Counted from the first letter of the stretch, positions 34,675 to 44,143 are shown. The stretch: 60,626 nt of DNA from an uncultured Collinsella sp. (GCA_900541475.1 UQJV01000007.1:1-60626); one strand, 5' to 3'. Numbers and translations: made by a program. Notes: generated by a model not told the origin, from the letters alone.

Positions 34675-35174
34675 GGGGCCTCCTTTGCTGCGGTTAGGGT
34701 TCAAATGTTTCTATATAAAGTTCTAGTTTACCCGCATGTGGCACAACGGGGGTGCCGCACTTGGACTTGCACCTTTGCACCACGAAGACGGATGTCGCAC
34801 AAATGTCGGCACCTTGGACGACCGAGTGGTATCACGGTGCCGCAAACGGTCGATTTTTGGCGGCGAACGGTGCATATTTTGGAGGGGCACGGTCCTGCCC
34901 GGGATATGTAGTCAACCTTGATAAAACGTTTGCCCAGCTTGGGAGTATGAATGCAACACAAGGGTCTTCAGGGATAGAAAAAACGTTTCATCATTGGCGG
35001 CTTTAGGTGAATAACTGACCAACCAGAACGGTAAAATAGTGTTTGTCTGAGCGTTGAGACGTTTAGACATCGCGCATTGTCATCGCCGGCAACGCGCAAA
35101 CCGGTCCTAACGGAGCCAATTGGGTGCTCCGTTATATACGCAAGTCTAAGAGGGGCTTGTTTAGGAGGCACAGT
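34675..35174. promoter_or_regulatory. 500-base divergent intergenic region with two AAACGTTT sites
   Basis: No gene. The 8-bp palindrome AAACGTTT occurs at 34924-34931 and 34981-34988, 57 bases apart, upstream of a TAAAAT -10-like box at 35032-35037. The sites could bind a regulator of the Fe-alcohol dehydrogenase. The left part must carry the TPR/murT-gatD operon promoter. Confidence 0.4.
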
Positions 35175-36398
35175 ATGGGACGTTTTACCAATCCTCGCGA
35201 TCTGTACTTTGGTGAGGGCGCTCGCCACGAGGTGAAGAACCTCAAGGGTAAGAAGGCCATCATCGTTTCTGGCGGCAGCTCTATGCGCCGCGGCGGGTTC
35301 CTGCAGGACGTTGAGGCCGACCTCAAAGAGGCCGGCATGGAGGTCAAGCTGTTCGAGGGCGTCGAGTCCGATCCCTCCATCGAGACCGTCATGAAGGGCG
35401 CAGCCGCTATGCGCGACTTCGAGCCCGACTGGATCGTTGCTATCGGCGGCGGTTCGCCCATCGATGCTGCTAAGGCCATGTGGGTCTTCTACGAGTATCC
35501 CGAGGAGTCCTTCGACAACATTATCCAGCCGTTCAGCTTCCCCGAGCTGCGTCAGAAGGCTCACTTCTGCGCCATTTCCTCTACCTCCGGCACCGCTACC
35601 GAGGTCACCGCATTCTCCGTCATCACGGATTACGAAAAGGGCATCAAGTACCCGCTGGCCGACTTCAACATCACCCCTGATGTCGCCATCGTCGACCCCG
35701 AGCTCACCTACACCATGCCCGCCAAGCTGTGCGCTCACACCGGCATGGATGCTCTGACCCACTGCATGGAGGCCTACGTTTCCACCTGCGCCTCTATGTT
35801 CACCGACGCCAACGCTCTGCACGGCATCCGCGAGATCGTCGAGTGGCTGCCCAAGTCCTATGCTGGCGACCATGAGGCCCGTCAGCACATGCACGAGGCT
35901 CAGTGCATCGCCGGTATCGCCTTCTCCTCGGGCCTGCTGGGCATTGTTCACTCCATGGCTCACAAGACCGGTGCTGCCTTCGAGAATGGCCACATCATCC
36001 ACGGTGCCGCTAACGCCATGTACCTGGGCAAGGTCATCCAGTGGAACTCCAAGGACCCGCGTGCTGCCGAGCGTTACGCTTACGTGGCCAAGGAGATCCT
36101 GCACCTTCCCGGCGAGACCAACGAGGAGCTCATCGCAGCGCTCGTCCAGAAGATTCGCGACCTCAACGACCAGCTCAACATTCCGCAGTCCATCAAGGAT
36201 TACGCGAATGGTGGCGTGAAGGTCGACGCCGAGAACCCGCAGATGGTTTCCGAGGAGGAGTTCCTCGCCAAGCTGCCCGAGATCGCCGCGAACGCCGAGA
36301 CCGACGCCTGCACGCCGGAGAACCCGCGTGAGACCAAGGCTGCCGACTTCGAGAAGATCCTCAAGGCCTGCTACTACGACACCGACATCGATTTCTAA
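35175..36398 (+). CDS. Iron-containing alcohol dehydrogenase
   Basis: 407 aa from ATG 35175 after TTAGGAGGCACAG. NAD-binding GGGSPIDAAK (~95) and metal-site residues in DALTHCMEAY (~190) and GIVHSMAHKTGAAF...HGAANA (~255-280) mark the Fe-ADH family. It reduces aldehydes to alcohols, probably to reoxidise NADH in fermentation; substrate uncertain. A terminator separates it from gldA. Confidence 0.92.
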   Translation: MGRFTNPRDLYFGEGARHEVKNLKGKKAIIVSGGSSMRRGGFLQDVEADLKEAGMEVKLFEGVESDPSIETVMKGAAAMRDFEPDWIVAIGGGSPIDAAKAMWVFYEYPEESFDNIIQPFSFPELRQKAHFCAISSTSGTATEVTAFSVITDYEKGIKYPLADFNITPDVAIVDPELTYTMPAKLCAHTGMDALTHCMEAYVSTCASMFTDANALHGIREIVEWLPKSYAGDHEARQHMHEAQCIAGIAFSSGLLGIVHSMAHKTGAAFENGHIIHGAANAMYLGKVIQWNSKDPRAAERYAYVAKEILHLPGETNEELIAALVQKIRDLNDQLNIPQSIKDYANGGVKVDAENPQMVSEEEFLAKLPEIAANAETDACTPENPRETKAADFEKILKACYYDTDIDF

Positions 36399-36420
36399 TC
36401 GACTCTTGTTATCGTAACGA

Positions 36421-36459
36421 GGGGCTCCGCACGTATCTGTACGGAGCCCCTTTCTTTTT
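36421..36459 (+). terminator. Terminator after the Fe-alcohol dehydrogenase
   Basis: GGGGCTCCG pairs with CGGAGCCCC and is followed by TTTCTTTTT. Confidence 0.88.
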
Positions 36460-36482
36460 AATTATTAGAGAGTGGGATAAAA

Positions 36483-37583
36483 ATGGCTGCAATCTTCAAT
36501 AGCCCCAGCAAGTACATCCAGGGTCCGGACGAGCTGGCCAAGCTCGGTTCCTATGTCGAGCCGCTCGGCGCTAAGGCCCTCGTCATCGTGACGCCTTCGG
36601 GCAAGAAGCGCGTCGGCGCCAAGATCGAGGGCGGCTTTGCCGAGGCTAAGGCCGAGCTGCTGTTTGAGGACTTTAACGGTGAGTGCTCCAAGGGCGAGGT
36701 CGATCGCCTGGTTGCGCTCGCTCGTGACAACGGTTGCGACATCATCGTCGGCGTCGGTGGCGGCAAGATCCTCGACACCGCGAAGGCTGTCGCCTATTAC
36801 CTGGAGTCCCCGGTTATCATTTGCCCCACCATCGCCTCGACCGATGCTCCGTGTTCTGCGCTTTCGGTGCTTTATACCGATGACGGCCAGTTCGACAAGT
36901 ATCTCTTCCTTAAGGCAAACCCCAACATTGTCCTGATGGATACGACGGTTATCGCGGCGAGCCCGGTGCGCCTGACGGTTTCCGGTATGGGCGATGCGCT
37001 CGCAACCTATTTCGAGGCCCAGGCGACGCACGATGCCGACGGCGGCACCTGCGCTGGCGGCAAGGGCGGCATGGCCGGCCTGGCGCTCGCCAAGCTCTGC
37101 TATGAGACGCTCATGGCCGACGGCGTCAAGGCCAAGGTCGCGCTGGAGAAGGGCGCGCTCACGCCTGCCGTCGAGCACATCATCGAGGCCAATACGCTGC
37201 TTTCGGGCATTGGCTTTGAGAGCTCGGGCCTTGCTGCTGCTCATGCCATCCACAATGGTCTGACGATGCTGCCCGAGTGCCACAACATGTATCACGGCGA
37301 GAAGGTCGCCTTCGGCACCATCGTCCAGCTGGTACTCGAGGATGCCCCGACCGAGAAGCTCGAGGAAGTCTTGGGCTTCTGCATTGAGCTGGGCCTGCCG
37401 GTCACGATGAAGGAACTTGGCGTTGCCGAGGTTACGCGCGAGAAGGCTATGATTGTTGCCGAGGCCGCGTGCGCGCCCGAGGACACCATGTGCAACATGC
37501 CGTTTGAGGTGACGCCCGAGATGGTCGCAAACGCCATCCTGGGTGCCGACGCACTGGGTCACTACTACCTTATGGATGAGTAA
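36483..37583 (+). CDS. gldA: Glycerol dehydrogenase
   Basis: 366 aa. NAD-binding VGVGGGKILDTAKA (~95) and zinc residues Asp in SGMGDALAT (~173), His in AAAHAIHNG (~256) and His in MYHGEKVAFG (~273) match GldA. Oxidises glycerol to dihydroxyacetone with NAD, or the reverse. It follows the Fe-alcohol dehydrogenase terminator by 24 bases, so it has a promoter overlapping that region or is reached by read-through. Confidence 0.92.
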   Translation: MAAIFNSPSKYIQGPDELAKLGSYVEPLGAKALVIVTPSGKKRVGAKIEGGFAEAKAELLFEDFNGECSKGEVDRLVALARDNGCDIIVGVGGGKILDTAKAVAYYLESPVIICPTIASTDAPCSALSVLYTDDGQFDKYLFLKANPNIVLMDTTVIAASPVRLTVSGMGDALATYFEAQATHDADGGTCAGGKGGMAGLALAKLCYETLMADGVKAKVALEKGALTPAVEHIIEANTLLSGIGFESSGLAAAHAIHNGLTMLPECHNMYHGEKVAFGTIVQLVLEDAPTEKLEEVLGFCIELGLPVTMKELGVAEVTREKAMIVAEAACAPEDTMCNMPFEVTPEMVANAILGADALGHYYLMDE

Positions 37584-37631
37584 ACTTAGGTAAGGAAGGG
37601 GCAAAGGGGTCAGGTTAGTTGAACCAAAGAA

Positions 37632-37666
37632 GGCGGGGTAGGCCTGCGATGAGGTTTTGCCCCGCC
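37632..37666. terminator. Hairpin between convergent gldA and hydroxyacid dehydrogenase
   Basis: GGCGGGG (37632-37638) pairs with CCCCGCC (37660-37666). Weak U-runs; probably ends both convergent transcripts. Confidence 0.5.
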
Positions 37667-37675
37667 CTCGTTTGA

Positions 37676-38632
37676 CTACAGCTCGCAAACGTTTTGCGCG
37701 CGACCCTCGACGTAGGCGACGACGTTGTCGAACTCAATCTTGGCGCGGCGCTGCATGGCCTCGTGCGTAAGGAAGCCTACATGTGGCGTGAAGGTGCAGT
37801 TCTTGGCGTTGACGAGCGCGTAGTCGGCGGGGATGGGCGGCTCCATATCAAAGACGTCGATGCCGGCACCGGCGAGCTTATCGTCGTTGAGTGCCTGGGC
37901 AAGGGCATCGTTATCCACGATGGCACCGCGGGCGCAGTTGATAAAGACGGCACCGTCCTTCATCTGGGCGAACTGCTCGGTGCCAAAGCTCTTGCGCGTG
38001 GTGTCATTGTTAGGCAGGTGCAGGCTTACGATATCGGACTCGGCGAGCAACTGCTCGAGCGAAACCTGCTCAATGCCGGTCTCGGCTGCCTCGGGATGCT
38101 CGTGGCGGGCATATCCCAGCACGCGGGCGCCAAAGGCCTTAAAGAGACGACCCGTGGCGCAGCCGATCTTACCGCAGCCCACGATACCCACGGTCTTGTC
38201 GCGGATCTCGGTGCCCATTAGGCCGGCGCTCGTCTTGCCGCTGCGGACGGCGGCATCGGCGGCGCCCACCTTGCGCAGCACGTCGATGGTCAGGCCAAGG
38301 GTGAGCTCGGTGACCGAAACGTCGGAGTAGCCGGCGCAGTTGCGAACCTCAACACCGCGCTCACGGCAGGCGGAAAGCCCCACGTGGTCGATGCCCGTAA
38401 AGGCAACGGCGATCATCTTGAGCGCATCGGCGCCGGCGACGACCTCGGCAGGGTAGGGGTTGTTGGCGATCATGACGACCTCGGCGCCCTCGCTGCGTCG
38501 AGCGAGCTCGGCCGGATCGGTTGTTTTGGTATCGAAATAGACAAACTCGTGTCCGGCGTCCTTAAGGGGTGCGGAGAGCCTGTCGATGGTCTGCTCGGGT
38601 ACTCCCAACGGTTCGATCAGGGCAATCTTCAT
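37676..38632 (-). CDS. D-2-hydroxyacid dehydrogenase
   Basis: 318 aa from ATG 38632 after GAGGAGTCACAAG. NAD-binding TVGIVGCGKIGCATGRLF (~142-159), then SLHLPNNDTTRKSFG, NCARGAIVDNDALAQAL and the terminal PHVGFLTHEA with the catalytic His. It reduces 2-keto acids; hydroxypyruvate, glyoxylate or similar substrates are possible. Single gene, divergent from the polyferredoxin. Confidence 0.9.
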   Translation of the reverse strand: MKIALIEPLGVPEQTIDRLSAPLKDAGHEFVYFDTKTTDPAELARRSEGAEVVMIANNPYPAEVVAGADALKMIAVAFTGIDHVGLSACRERGVEVRNCAGYSDVSVTELTLGLTIDVLRKVGAADAAVRSGKTSAGLMGTEIRDKTVGIVGCGKIGCATGRLFKAFGARVLGYARHEHPEAAETGIEQVSLEQLLAESDIVSLHLPNNDTTRKSFGTEQFAQMKDGAVFINCARGAIVDNDALAQALNDDKLAGAGIDVFDMEPPIPADYALVNAKNCTFTPHVGFLTHEAMQRRAKIEFDNVVAYVEGRAQNVCEL

Positions 38633-38786
38633 CTTGTGACTCCTCAATAAACCTAGGCGATTAGGCTGGCAATAGATTGTAGGTCTATTTGCCGCAAAGA
38701 TGCTCCGCGTGTAATTTGCCCGAGGCGTGGGCCGATGGCGTATCATTATCTCTTGCTTGTTTGCACTGCTCAGGGAGGGGCCGCGC

Positions 38787-40040
38787 ATGGCGCAGGAACA
38801 CGATCTGTTTGATGACATTATCGAGATCAGCAAGGGTTTCGACTTTCTTAAAAACCCGCTTGGCGGTGTGACCGATGCACTCGATCCGTCGGCGCCTCAA
38901 TGGAATCCTGCTGACTACAAGGAGCGCCCGCGCGGCAACACCATTCCGTGCCTGACCTGCAAAAACGAAAAGAGCGGCTGCACCGCGTGCATGGACGTGT
39001 GCCCGGTCAACGCTATCGAGGTCGAGGAAGACTCCATCGAGATCCTCGACTCCTGTCGCAAGTGCGGCCTGTGCGCCGCTGCCTGTCCGACCGAGGCAAT
39101 CATCTCGCCGCGCCTGGCGCCCAAAAACGTCTACGACGACATTGTCTCGGCGGCTACGAGCCACGAGACCGCCTACGTCACCTGCACGCGTGCCCTTAAG
39201 CGCATGCCGCGCGAGAACGAAGTCGTCGTTGCCTGCGTGGGCGATATTACGGCCGAGACCTGGTTCTCGGTACTGGCAGACTATCCCAACGTGAGTGTGT
39301 ACCTGCCGTTGGGCGTGTGCGATAAATGCCGCAACACCGGCGGTGAGGACATTCTGGGCGAGGCGATTGCGAAGGCCGAGGAGTGGTCCGGCACGGGTAT
39401 GGGCTTGGAGGTCGACTCCAAGAGCCTCAAATGCCATAAGCGCCGCGAGTACGAGCGCAAGGAGTACATGGAAAAGATCGCCCGCACCACGGGCCTGACG
39501 GTGACCAAGCTCAATCCGGCGACGGCGGCGCTGGCCTCGGTGACGCAAAAGCTCAAGGCCCATCGCCATCAGATTACCCAGCTGGAGCGCACGCTCAACA
39601 CCATGTGCGGCACCACGACGACCAAGCGTCGCCGTTCGCTCACGCACGGGCGGCAGCTGGTACTCTCGACGCTGCAAAACCATCCCGAGCTTGCCCAGAA
39701 CATGCAGGTGAGCACGCCGGAGTGCGATTTTGACAAGTGCACGTCGTGCGGCGAGTGCGTCAATGTATGCCCCACGTTCGCCTGCGATTTGGTAGGAAGC
39801 GGTCGCTTTGCGCTGGAGTCCACGTATTGCCTAGGTTGCGGAGCCTGCGTCAAGGTGTGTCCCGAGCATGCGCTCAAGCTGGTCGAGCACGATGCGTCCA
39901 ATCTGGTCGTTGTCGACCCCGAGGCCGAGGAAAAGGCCGCCCAGAAGGCGAAGGCTCACGAAGAAGCTGAGAAGGTCAAGGCTGAGGCAAAGGCCAAGCT
40001 TGACAAGATGCTCGACCAGGTGGAAAAGCTCGCGGACTAG
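38787..40040 (+). CDS. 4Fe-4S polyferredoxin-type protein
   Basis: 417 aa from ATG 38787 after CAGGGAGGGG. Four cysteine clusters: CLTC...CTACMDVCP (~55-73), CRKCGLCAAACP (~90), CTSCGECVNVCP (~318) and CLGCGACVKVCP (~349). The middle (~125-300) has VVACVGDITAETW and CDKCRNTGGE, like a hydrogenase/Hdr-associated iron-sulfur module. The last ~45 residues are a charged Lys/Glu/Ala helix. It probably passes electrons between redox enzymes; the partner is not encoded nearby. Confidence 0.8.
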   Translation: MAQEHDLFDDIIEISKGFDFLKNPLGGVTDALDPSAPQWNPADYKERPRGNTIPCLTCKNEKSGCTACMDVCPVNAIEVEEDSIEILDSCRKCGLCAAACPTEAIISPRLAPKNVYDDIVSAATSHETAYVTCTRALKRMPRENEVVVACVGDITAETWFSVLADYPNVSVYLPLGVCDKCRNTGGEDILGEAIAKAEEWSGTGMGLEVDSKSLKCHKRREYERKEYMEKIARTTGLTVTKLNPATAALASVTQKLKAHRHQITQLERTLNTMCGTTTTKRRRSLTHGRQLVLSTLQNHPELAQNMQVSTPECDFDKCTSCGECVNVCPTFACDLVGSGRFALESTYCLGCGACVKVCPEHALKLVEHDASNLVVVDPEAEEKAAQKAKAHEEAEKVKAEAKAKLDKMLDQVEKLAD

Positions 40041-40090
40041 CTAAAAGAGCGTACATGATGGCCGGTAGGACAGGTACTGCCCCGCCGGCC

Positions 40091-40162
40091 AAAAAAGTTG
40101 CGGTGGAATAGTTCCCGTTTTGCCTTTAAGCTGGCCATTCTAGGAACTATTCCACCGCAACT
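40091..40162 (-). terminator. 20-bp perfect hairpin, minus-strand terminator
   Basis: 40096-40115 (AGTTGCGGTGGAATAGTTCC) and 40143-40162 are perfect inverted repeats with a 27-base loop. On the minus strand the stem runs into six U's, so it ends the GntR transcript. The length and perfection also fit a mobile hairpin. Confidence 0.75.
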
Positions 40163-40171
40163 AATAGATGG

Positions 40172-40927
40172 TTAGTTCATGCTGCTTTGGTGGTCGGTTC
40201 GACCGGTACCGTTGCGCGTCACGGTTTCATGGAGCAAAAAGAACCCGGGGACCTGTTTTGTCTCGGTGTATTCCATAAGGATGCCGTCGGCGTTGTAGGT
40301 CTGCCCGCGTATAACGGCGAGTGCGTTAAAGTCGTCGAGATCGAGCACGCGCGTATCCTCGGGCGTGGGATGCTCGATCGTCACATCGCGTTTGCCCGTG
40401 GCAATCTTAATGCCAAGATCTTCTTCGAGGTAACGATAGATCGAGTCGTTGACAATCTCGGGTGTCAGTCCCGGTACCTGTGAGCTTAGGTAATAGGAGT
40501 CGTCGGAGCACACGGCATGTCCGTCTGCATAACGAATGCGTTTGGCGCGCGTAAGCTCGCAGCCTTCGGGAAACCCGGTAATCCCGGAGAGTGCCTTGCT
40601 ACAGACGAGGAGCTCAAAGACGGTGGTGACAGTCTTGAGCTCAAAGCCTCGGCTGGTCGCGATTTCCTTAAAGGTCTCGAGTCCGCCGCCACCACGACTC
40701 TTCTCGTCACTGATGTTGCGAATGACGCGCATGCCTTTGCCTTGCTGGGGGAGCACGTAACCATCTGCCGCAAGCATCGAGATGGCGCGACGGACCGTCA
40801 TGCGCGAACAGTCAAACAGCTGCGTGAGCTCAGTCTCCGAAGGCAGATAACTCTGATAGGCGTATGTGCCGTCGTCAATCGACTGCTTCACGTTGTCATA
40901 AATAGTTTGGAAGATGGCTCGCGCCAT
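40172..40927 (-). CDS. GntR-family repressor with UTRA domain (TreR-like)
   Basis: 251 aa. N-terminal winged helix with YLPSETELTQLFDCSRMTVRRAISMLAADGYV (split here around residues 26-58) and a C-terminal UTRA sugar-phosphate domain (~85-240). ATG follows AGGAGACCGTC. The nearby CTAGAC-core operators (42086, 42215) match the general site type of this subfamily. It probably represses the alcohol dehydrogenase and PTS/GH4 genes and is released by a phosphorylated alpha-glucoside (inference). Confidence 0.88.
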   Translation of the reverse strand: MARAIFQTIYDNVKQSIDDGTYAYQSYLPSETELTQLFDCSRMTVRRAISMLAADGYVLPQQGKGMRVIRNISDEKSRGGGGLETFKEIATSRGFELKTVTTVFELLVCSKALSGITGFPEGCELTRAKRIRYADGHAVCSDDSYYLSSQVPGLTPEIVNDSIYRYLEEDLGIKIATGKRDVTIEHPTPEDTRVLDLDDFNALAVIRGQTYNADGILMEYTETKQVPGFFLLHETVTRNGTGRTDHQSSMN

Positions 40928-40992
40928 GACGGTCTCCTAGAGCTGGGCGCGTGAACGACGGATGAGGGCCGCCCGCGCAGGTGTCAATCGAT

Positions 40993-42018
40993 TTACTTGC
41001 TGGGGTCGATTATATATTTGCCCATGGCACGCAGGGCCGGGTCTGACAGGATGGCGCCGAGTTCATCGAGGGAAGCTACCTTTGCGACCATCGAGGATAC
41101 GTCGAGCCTGCCAGAGTCGATGAGCTCGAGCGCACGACGCTGCGTATAAGGGTTAATGTAGGACGAAGTAAGCACAAGCTCCTTCTGGAAGACCTCGAAG
41201 GGCTTGACGGTGATTGTCTCATCGGGCTTGGTGAGGCCGAACATCATGACCGTAGCCTTGTGGCCGGCGATCTGGATGGCCTGCTCGATGGTGACGGGCT
41301 TGCCAACACACTCGATAACGACATCGACGTTGCCGACGCCCTCCTGCTTCAGGCGGGCCGGGACGTCCTCGTGGATGGAATCAATTGCCAGATCGGCGCC
41401 GAGTTTGAGCGCAACCTCGCGTTTGCCCTCGACGGGCTCGAGCAAGACGACCTTGGTGGCGCCGGCGTTTTTGGCAAGCTGCATCATGAGCAGACCGATC
41501 ATGCCACCGCCGATAACGACAACTGTGCTGCCGGGCTTGATGTTGCACATATCGATGCCGTGCAGGCAGCACGCCACGGGCTCGGTCATAGCACCCTGCT
41601 CAAAGCTGGTGTGATCCCCCAGTTTGTAGACTTGCTGCATATCGACGGAGCAGTACTCCGCAAAGCCGCCGTTAACGGTGGTGCCGTAGCCGGTCATATG
41701 CTCGCAGTAGTGGTTGATTCCGTCACGGCAGGGTTCGCAGCAGCCGCAGGGATGGTTTGGGTCGATGCACACGCGATCGCCCGGCTTAAAGCCGGTGACA
41801 TCGCAGCCCACGGCCTCGATAACGCCAGCGAACTCATGACCAAGGATTGTGGGCGGGGTAACGTCGGCTGCGCCCTTGTCGCCTTCATAGATATGCACGT
41901 CGGTGCCGCAAACGCCGCAAGCTTTGACGTTGATCAGAACGTCACGCTTGCCCACGGCCGGTTTTGTCGAATCCTCGACCCTGAGATCGTGCTTTCCATA
42001 GAAGACCGCGCTTTTCAT
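40993..42018 (-). CDS. Zinc-dependent alcohol/polyol dehydrogenase (MDR)
   Basis: 341 aa. Catalytic-zinc residues in ACGVCGTD (~34-41) and GHEFAG (~60), the structural-zinc cysteines CGCCEPCRDGINHYC (~92-106), and NAD-binding VVIGGGMIGLLMMQLAK (~168). Sorbitol/threonine dehydrogenase type. ATG follows AAGGAGTCACC. Its promoter and operator at 42055-42100 tie it to the alpha-glucoside locus, so it may act on a polyol or a sugar alcohol part of the imported disaccharide. Confidence 0.9.
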   Translation of the reverse strand: MKSAVFYGKHDLRVEDSTKPAVGKRDVLINVKACGVCGTDVHIYEGDKGAADVTPPTILGHEFAGVIEAVGCDVTGFKPGDRVCIDPNHPCGCCEPCRDGINHYCEHMTGYGTTVNGGFAEYCSVDMQQVYKLGDHTSFEQGAMTEPVACCLHGIDMCNIKPGSTVVVIGGGMIGLLMMQLAKNAGATKVVLLEPVEGKREVALKLGADLAIDSIHEDVPARLKQEGVGNVDVVIECVGKPVTIEQAIQIAGHKATVMMFGLTKPDETITVKPFEVFQKELVLTSSYINPYTQRRALELIDSGRLDVSSMVAKVASLDELGAILSDPALRAMGKYIIDPSK

Positions 42019-42054
42019 GGTGACTCCTTAACGTGGCGGTGAATGTTGTAATGA

Positions 42055-42100
42055 AGTATAGGTATGCAAACATCCTTATACAAGCCTATCTAGACAAGTT
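42055..42100 (-). promoter_or_regulatory. Promoter and operator of the Zn-alcohol dehydrogenase
   Basis: On the minus strand: TTGTAT (42083-42078), 17-base spacer, TATACT (42060-42055). Just upstream, 42086-42100 reads CTATCTAGACAAGTT, an operator half of the GntR/HutC type with a TCTAGAC core. It is the inverse of the site at 42215. Confidence 0.65.
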
Positions 42101-42214
42101 GATAAATATTTTTGTTTTAGAAGTTTTAGAGAAACAGGCAATAACAGGCAAAACCTTTGAAATAAACCGTACATCGTCAATTATCGACCGTTGACCGAAG
42201 ATAGAAACCGTATT

Positions 42215-42239
42215 AACTTGTCTAGATAAGTGATATGAT
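42215..42239 (+). promoter_or_regulatory. Operator and -10 region of the PTS/GH4 operon
   Basis: AACTTGTCTAGATAAG (42215-42230) is the inverse of the site at 42086-42100. TATGAT at 42234-42239 could be the -10 box, with a poor -35. A repressor bound here would cover the promoter. Confidence 0.6.
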
Positions 42240-42376
42240 AAAAATGGAAGCGCAAGAAGTCAGGGAAGCGGGCCCACCCGTCCTATTGCACGAGGTACAC
42301 GCAAACGGCGCGTCTGCGGTCTCGAGTGAAGCCAAAACCGCAGCCGCTCCGAATGAAGAGAGGGGGATTCCCCGTC

Positions 42377-43987
42377 ATGATGCAAAAGATACAACGTTTC
42401 GGCGGTGCAATGTACACGCCTGCAATTCTTTTCGCATTTTCCGGAATCGTCGTCGGCCTGGGTACGTTGTTTACCACCGAGGCGATCTTTGGCGAGATGG
42501 CCACTGCGGGCCATCTTTGGTTTGATTGCTGGAATGTGTTGCTCCAGGGTGGTTGGACGCTCTTTAACCAGATGCCGTTGCTGTTTTGCGTAGCGTTGCC
42601 AATCTCGCTCGCGAACAAGCAGAACGCTCGCTGCTGCATGGAGGCTTTGGCCATCTACCTTACCTTCAACTACTTTGTAAGCACAATCTTGGGGCAGTGG
42701 GGCCCTGTCTTTGGGGTCGACTACTCTGTCGAGGCGGGCAGCGGTACTGGTCTTGCCACTATCGCAAGCATCAAAACGCTTGATATGGGCATCATGGGCG
42801 CGCTCATTATCTCTGGTATCGCCACGATGCTGCATAACAAGTTCTTCGATACCGAGCTCCCCGAGTGGTTGGGCGTGTTCTCGGGCTCCGTGTTCATCTA
42901 TATGATCGGTTTCTTCGTTATGGTTCCGGTCGCTCTTATCGCCTGCCTGGTGTGGCCGCATGTTCAGGCTGCTATCTCTGCCTTCCAGGGATTCATCCTT
43001 TCCGCCGGTACGTTTGGCGTGGGTGTCTTTGCTTTCTTCGAGCGCGTGCTGATCCCTACAGGCCTGCACCACTTTATCTATACGCCGTTCTATTACGACA
43101 ACGCGGCGGTCAACGGCGGCATCTTTGCTGCTTGGGCCAACATCCTGCCCCAACTGGCTGCCGATCCGAGCATTGCTCTTAAGGATGCCGCACCCTGGGC
43201 TGCCTATACCTGCCCTGGTTGGACTAAGGTCTTCGGCTCGCTTGGCGTCGCCATTGCGTTTTATATGACCGGCAAACCCGAGCGCAAGCAGCGCGTCAAG
43301 GCTCTGCTGATCCCGGTCACCCTTACCGCTATGCTTTGCGGTATCACCGAGCCGCTTGACTTCACCTTCCTGTTCATTGCGCCCGGCCTGTTCGTCGTCC
43401 ACTGCGTGCTCGGAGCGCTCGGCTGCATGGCTCAAAACCTCCTTGGCGTCGTGGGCATCTTCGACGGCGGCATCATCTCGATGCTCTCGTGGGACTGGCT
43501 GCCCCTTTGGGCCGCACACGGTCTGCAGTACGCCATCTCCATCCTTGTCGGTCTGTGCTTTACCGCCCTTTGGGTCGTGGTCTTCCGTTTCCTGATCGTC
43601 AAGTTCGACTTTAAGACCCCCGGTCGCGAGGATGACGACGTCGAGGTCGAGCTCAAGTCCAAGGCCGACTACAAGCAAAAGCAGAGCGGTGCTGCTGCTG
43701 GCAAATCGGTCGCCCAGAGTAAAGATGATGAGCGCTTGGTGCTTGCCGAGAACATCCTCGATCTGCTCGGTGGCACGGATAACATCATCGATGTAACGAA
43801 CTGCGCTACCCGTCTGCGCGTTAACGTCAAGGACAAGAGCGTCGTTGCACCCGAGGCTTCCTTCAAGGCGATCGGTACGCATGGCTTGGTGGTCCAAGGT
43901 CAGTCAATCCAGGTCATCATCGGCCTTACCGTCCCGCAGGTTCGCGAGAAGTTCGAGAGTCTTCTGAAGCTCGAGAGTCTTCTGTAA
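42377..43987 (+). CDS. PTS alpha-glucoside EIICB permease
   Basis: 536 aa from ATG 42377. MMQKIQRFGGAM is the usual beginning of the maltose/alpha-glucoside group. About ten membrane segments of EIIC (to ~420), with GITEPLDFTFLF carrying the conserved GITE motif (~326), then a linker and an EIIB domain with the phosphorylated Cys in DVTNCATRLRV (~476). No IIA domain; the soluble EIIA at 14612 could supply phosphate. The GH4 enzyme downstream, with CDMP, indicates alpha-glucoside-6-phosphate as product. Confidence 0.92.
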   Translation: MMQKIQRFGGAMYTPAILFAFSGIVVGLGTLFTTEAIFGEMATAGHLWFDCWNVLLQGGWTLFNQMPLLFCVALPISLANKQNARCCMEALAIYLTFNYFVSTILGQWGPVFGVDYSVEAGSGTGLATIASIKTLDMGIMGALIISGIATMLHNKFFDTELPEWLGVFSGSVFIYMIGFFVMVPVALIACLVWPHVQAAISAFQGFILSAGTFGVGVFAFFERVLIPTGLHHFIYTPFYYDNAAVNGGIFAAWANILPQLAADPSIALKDAAPWAAYTCPGWTKVFGSLGVAIAFYMTGKPERKQRVKALLIPVTLTAMLCGITEPLDFTFLFIAPGLFVVHCVLGALGCMAQNLLGVVGIFDGGIISMLSWDWLPLWAAHGLQYAISILVGLCFTALWVVVFRFLIVKFDFKTPGREDDDVEVELKSKADYKQKQSGAAAGKSVAQSKDDERLVLAENILDLLGGTDNIIDVTNCATRLRVNVKDKSVVAPEASFKAIGTHGLVVQGQSIQVIIGLTVPQVREKFESLLKLESLL

Positions 43988-44005
43988 ATCATCGTCCATC
44001 GAAAC

Positions 44006-44045
44006 AATCGGCCTTGCAGAGCCGGTATGCACCGCAAGGCCGATT
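44006..44045 (+). promoter_or_regulatory. 12-bp perfect hairpin between EIICB and GH4 genes
   Basis: AATCGGCCTTGC (44006-44017) and GCAAGGCCGATT (44034-44045), 16-base loop, no U-run. Likely sets mRNA stability or partial termination between the two genes. Confidence 0.55.
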
Positions 44046-44143
44046 CTAGAGATAAAAAACTCCACTTCTAGGTAACAATTCCAAACCGCGCAAGGCCGCG
44101 TGCGGGGACGGATTGAGCAAGCGGCCAGAATGAGGAGGACATC

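Noticed and set aside
42235..42525. Open frame starting before the EIICB gene in another frame
   Set aside because: No ribosome site and it overlaps a well-supported gene.
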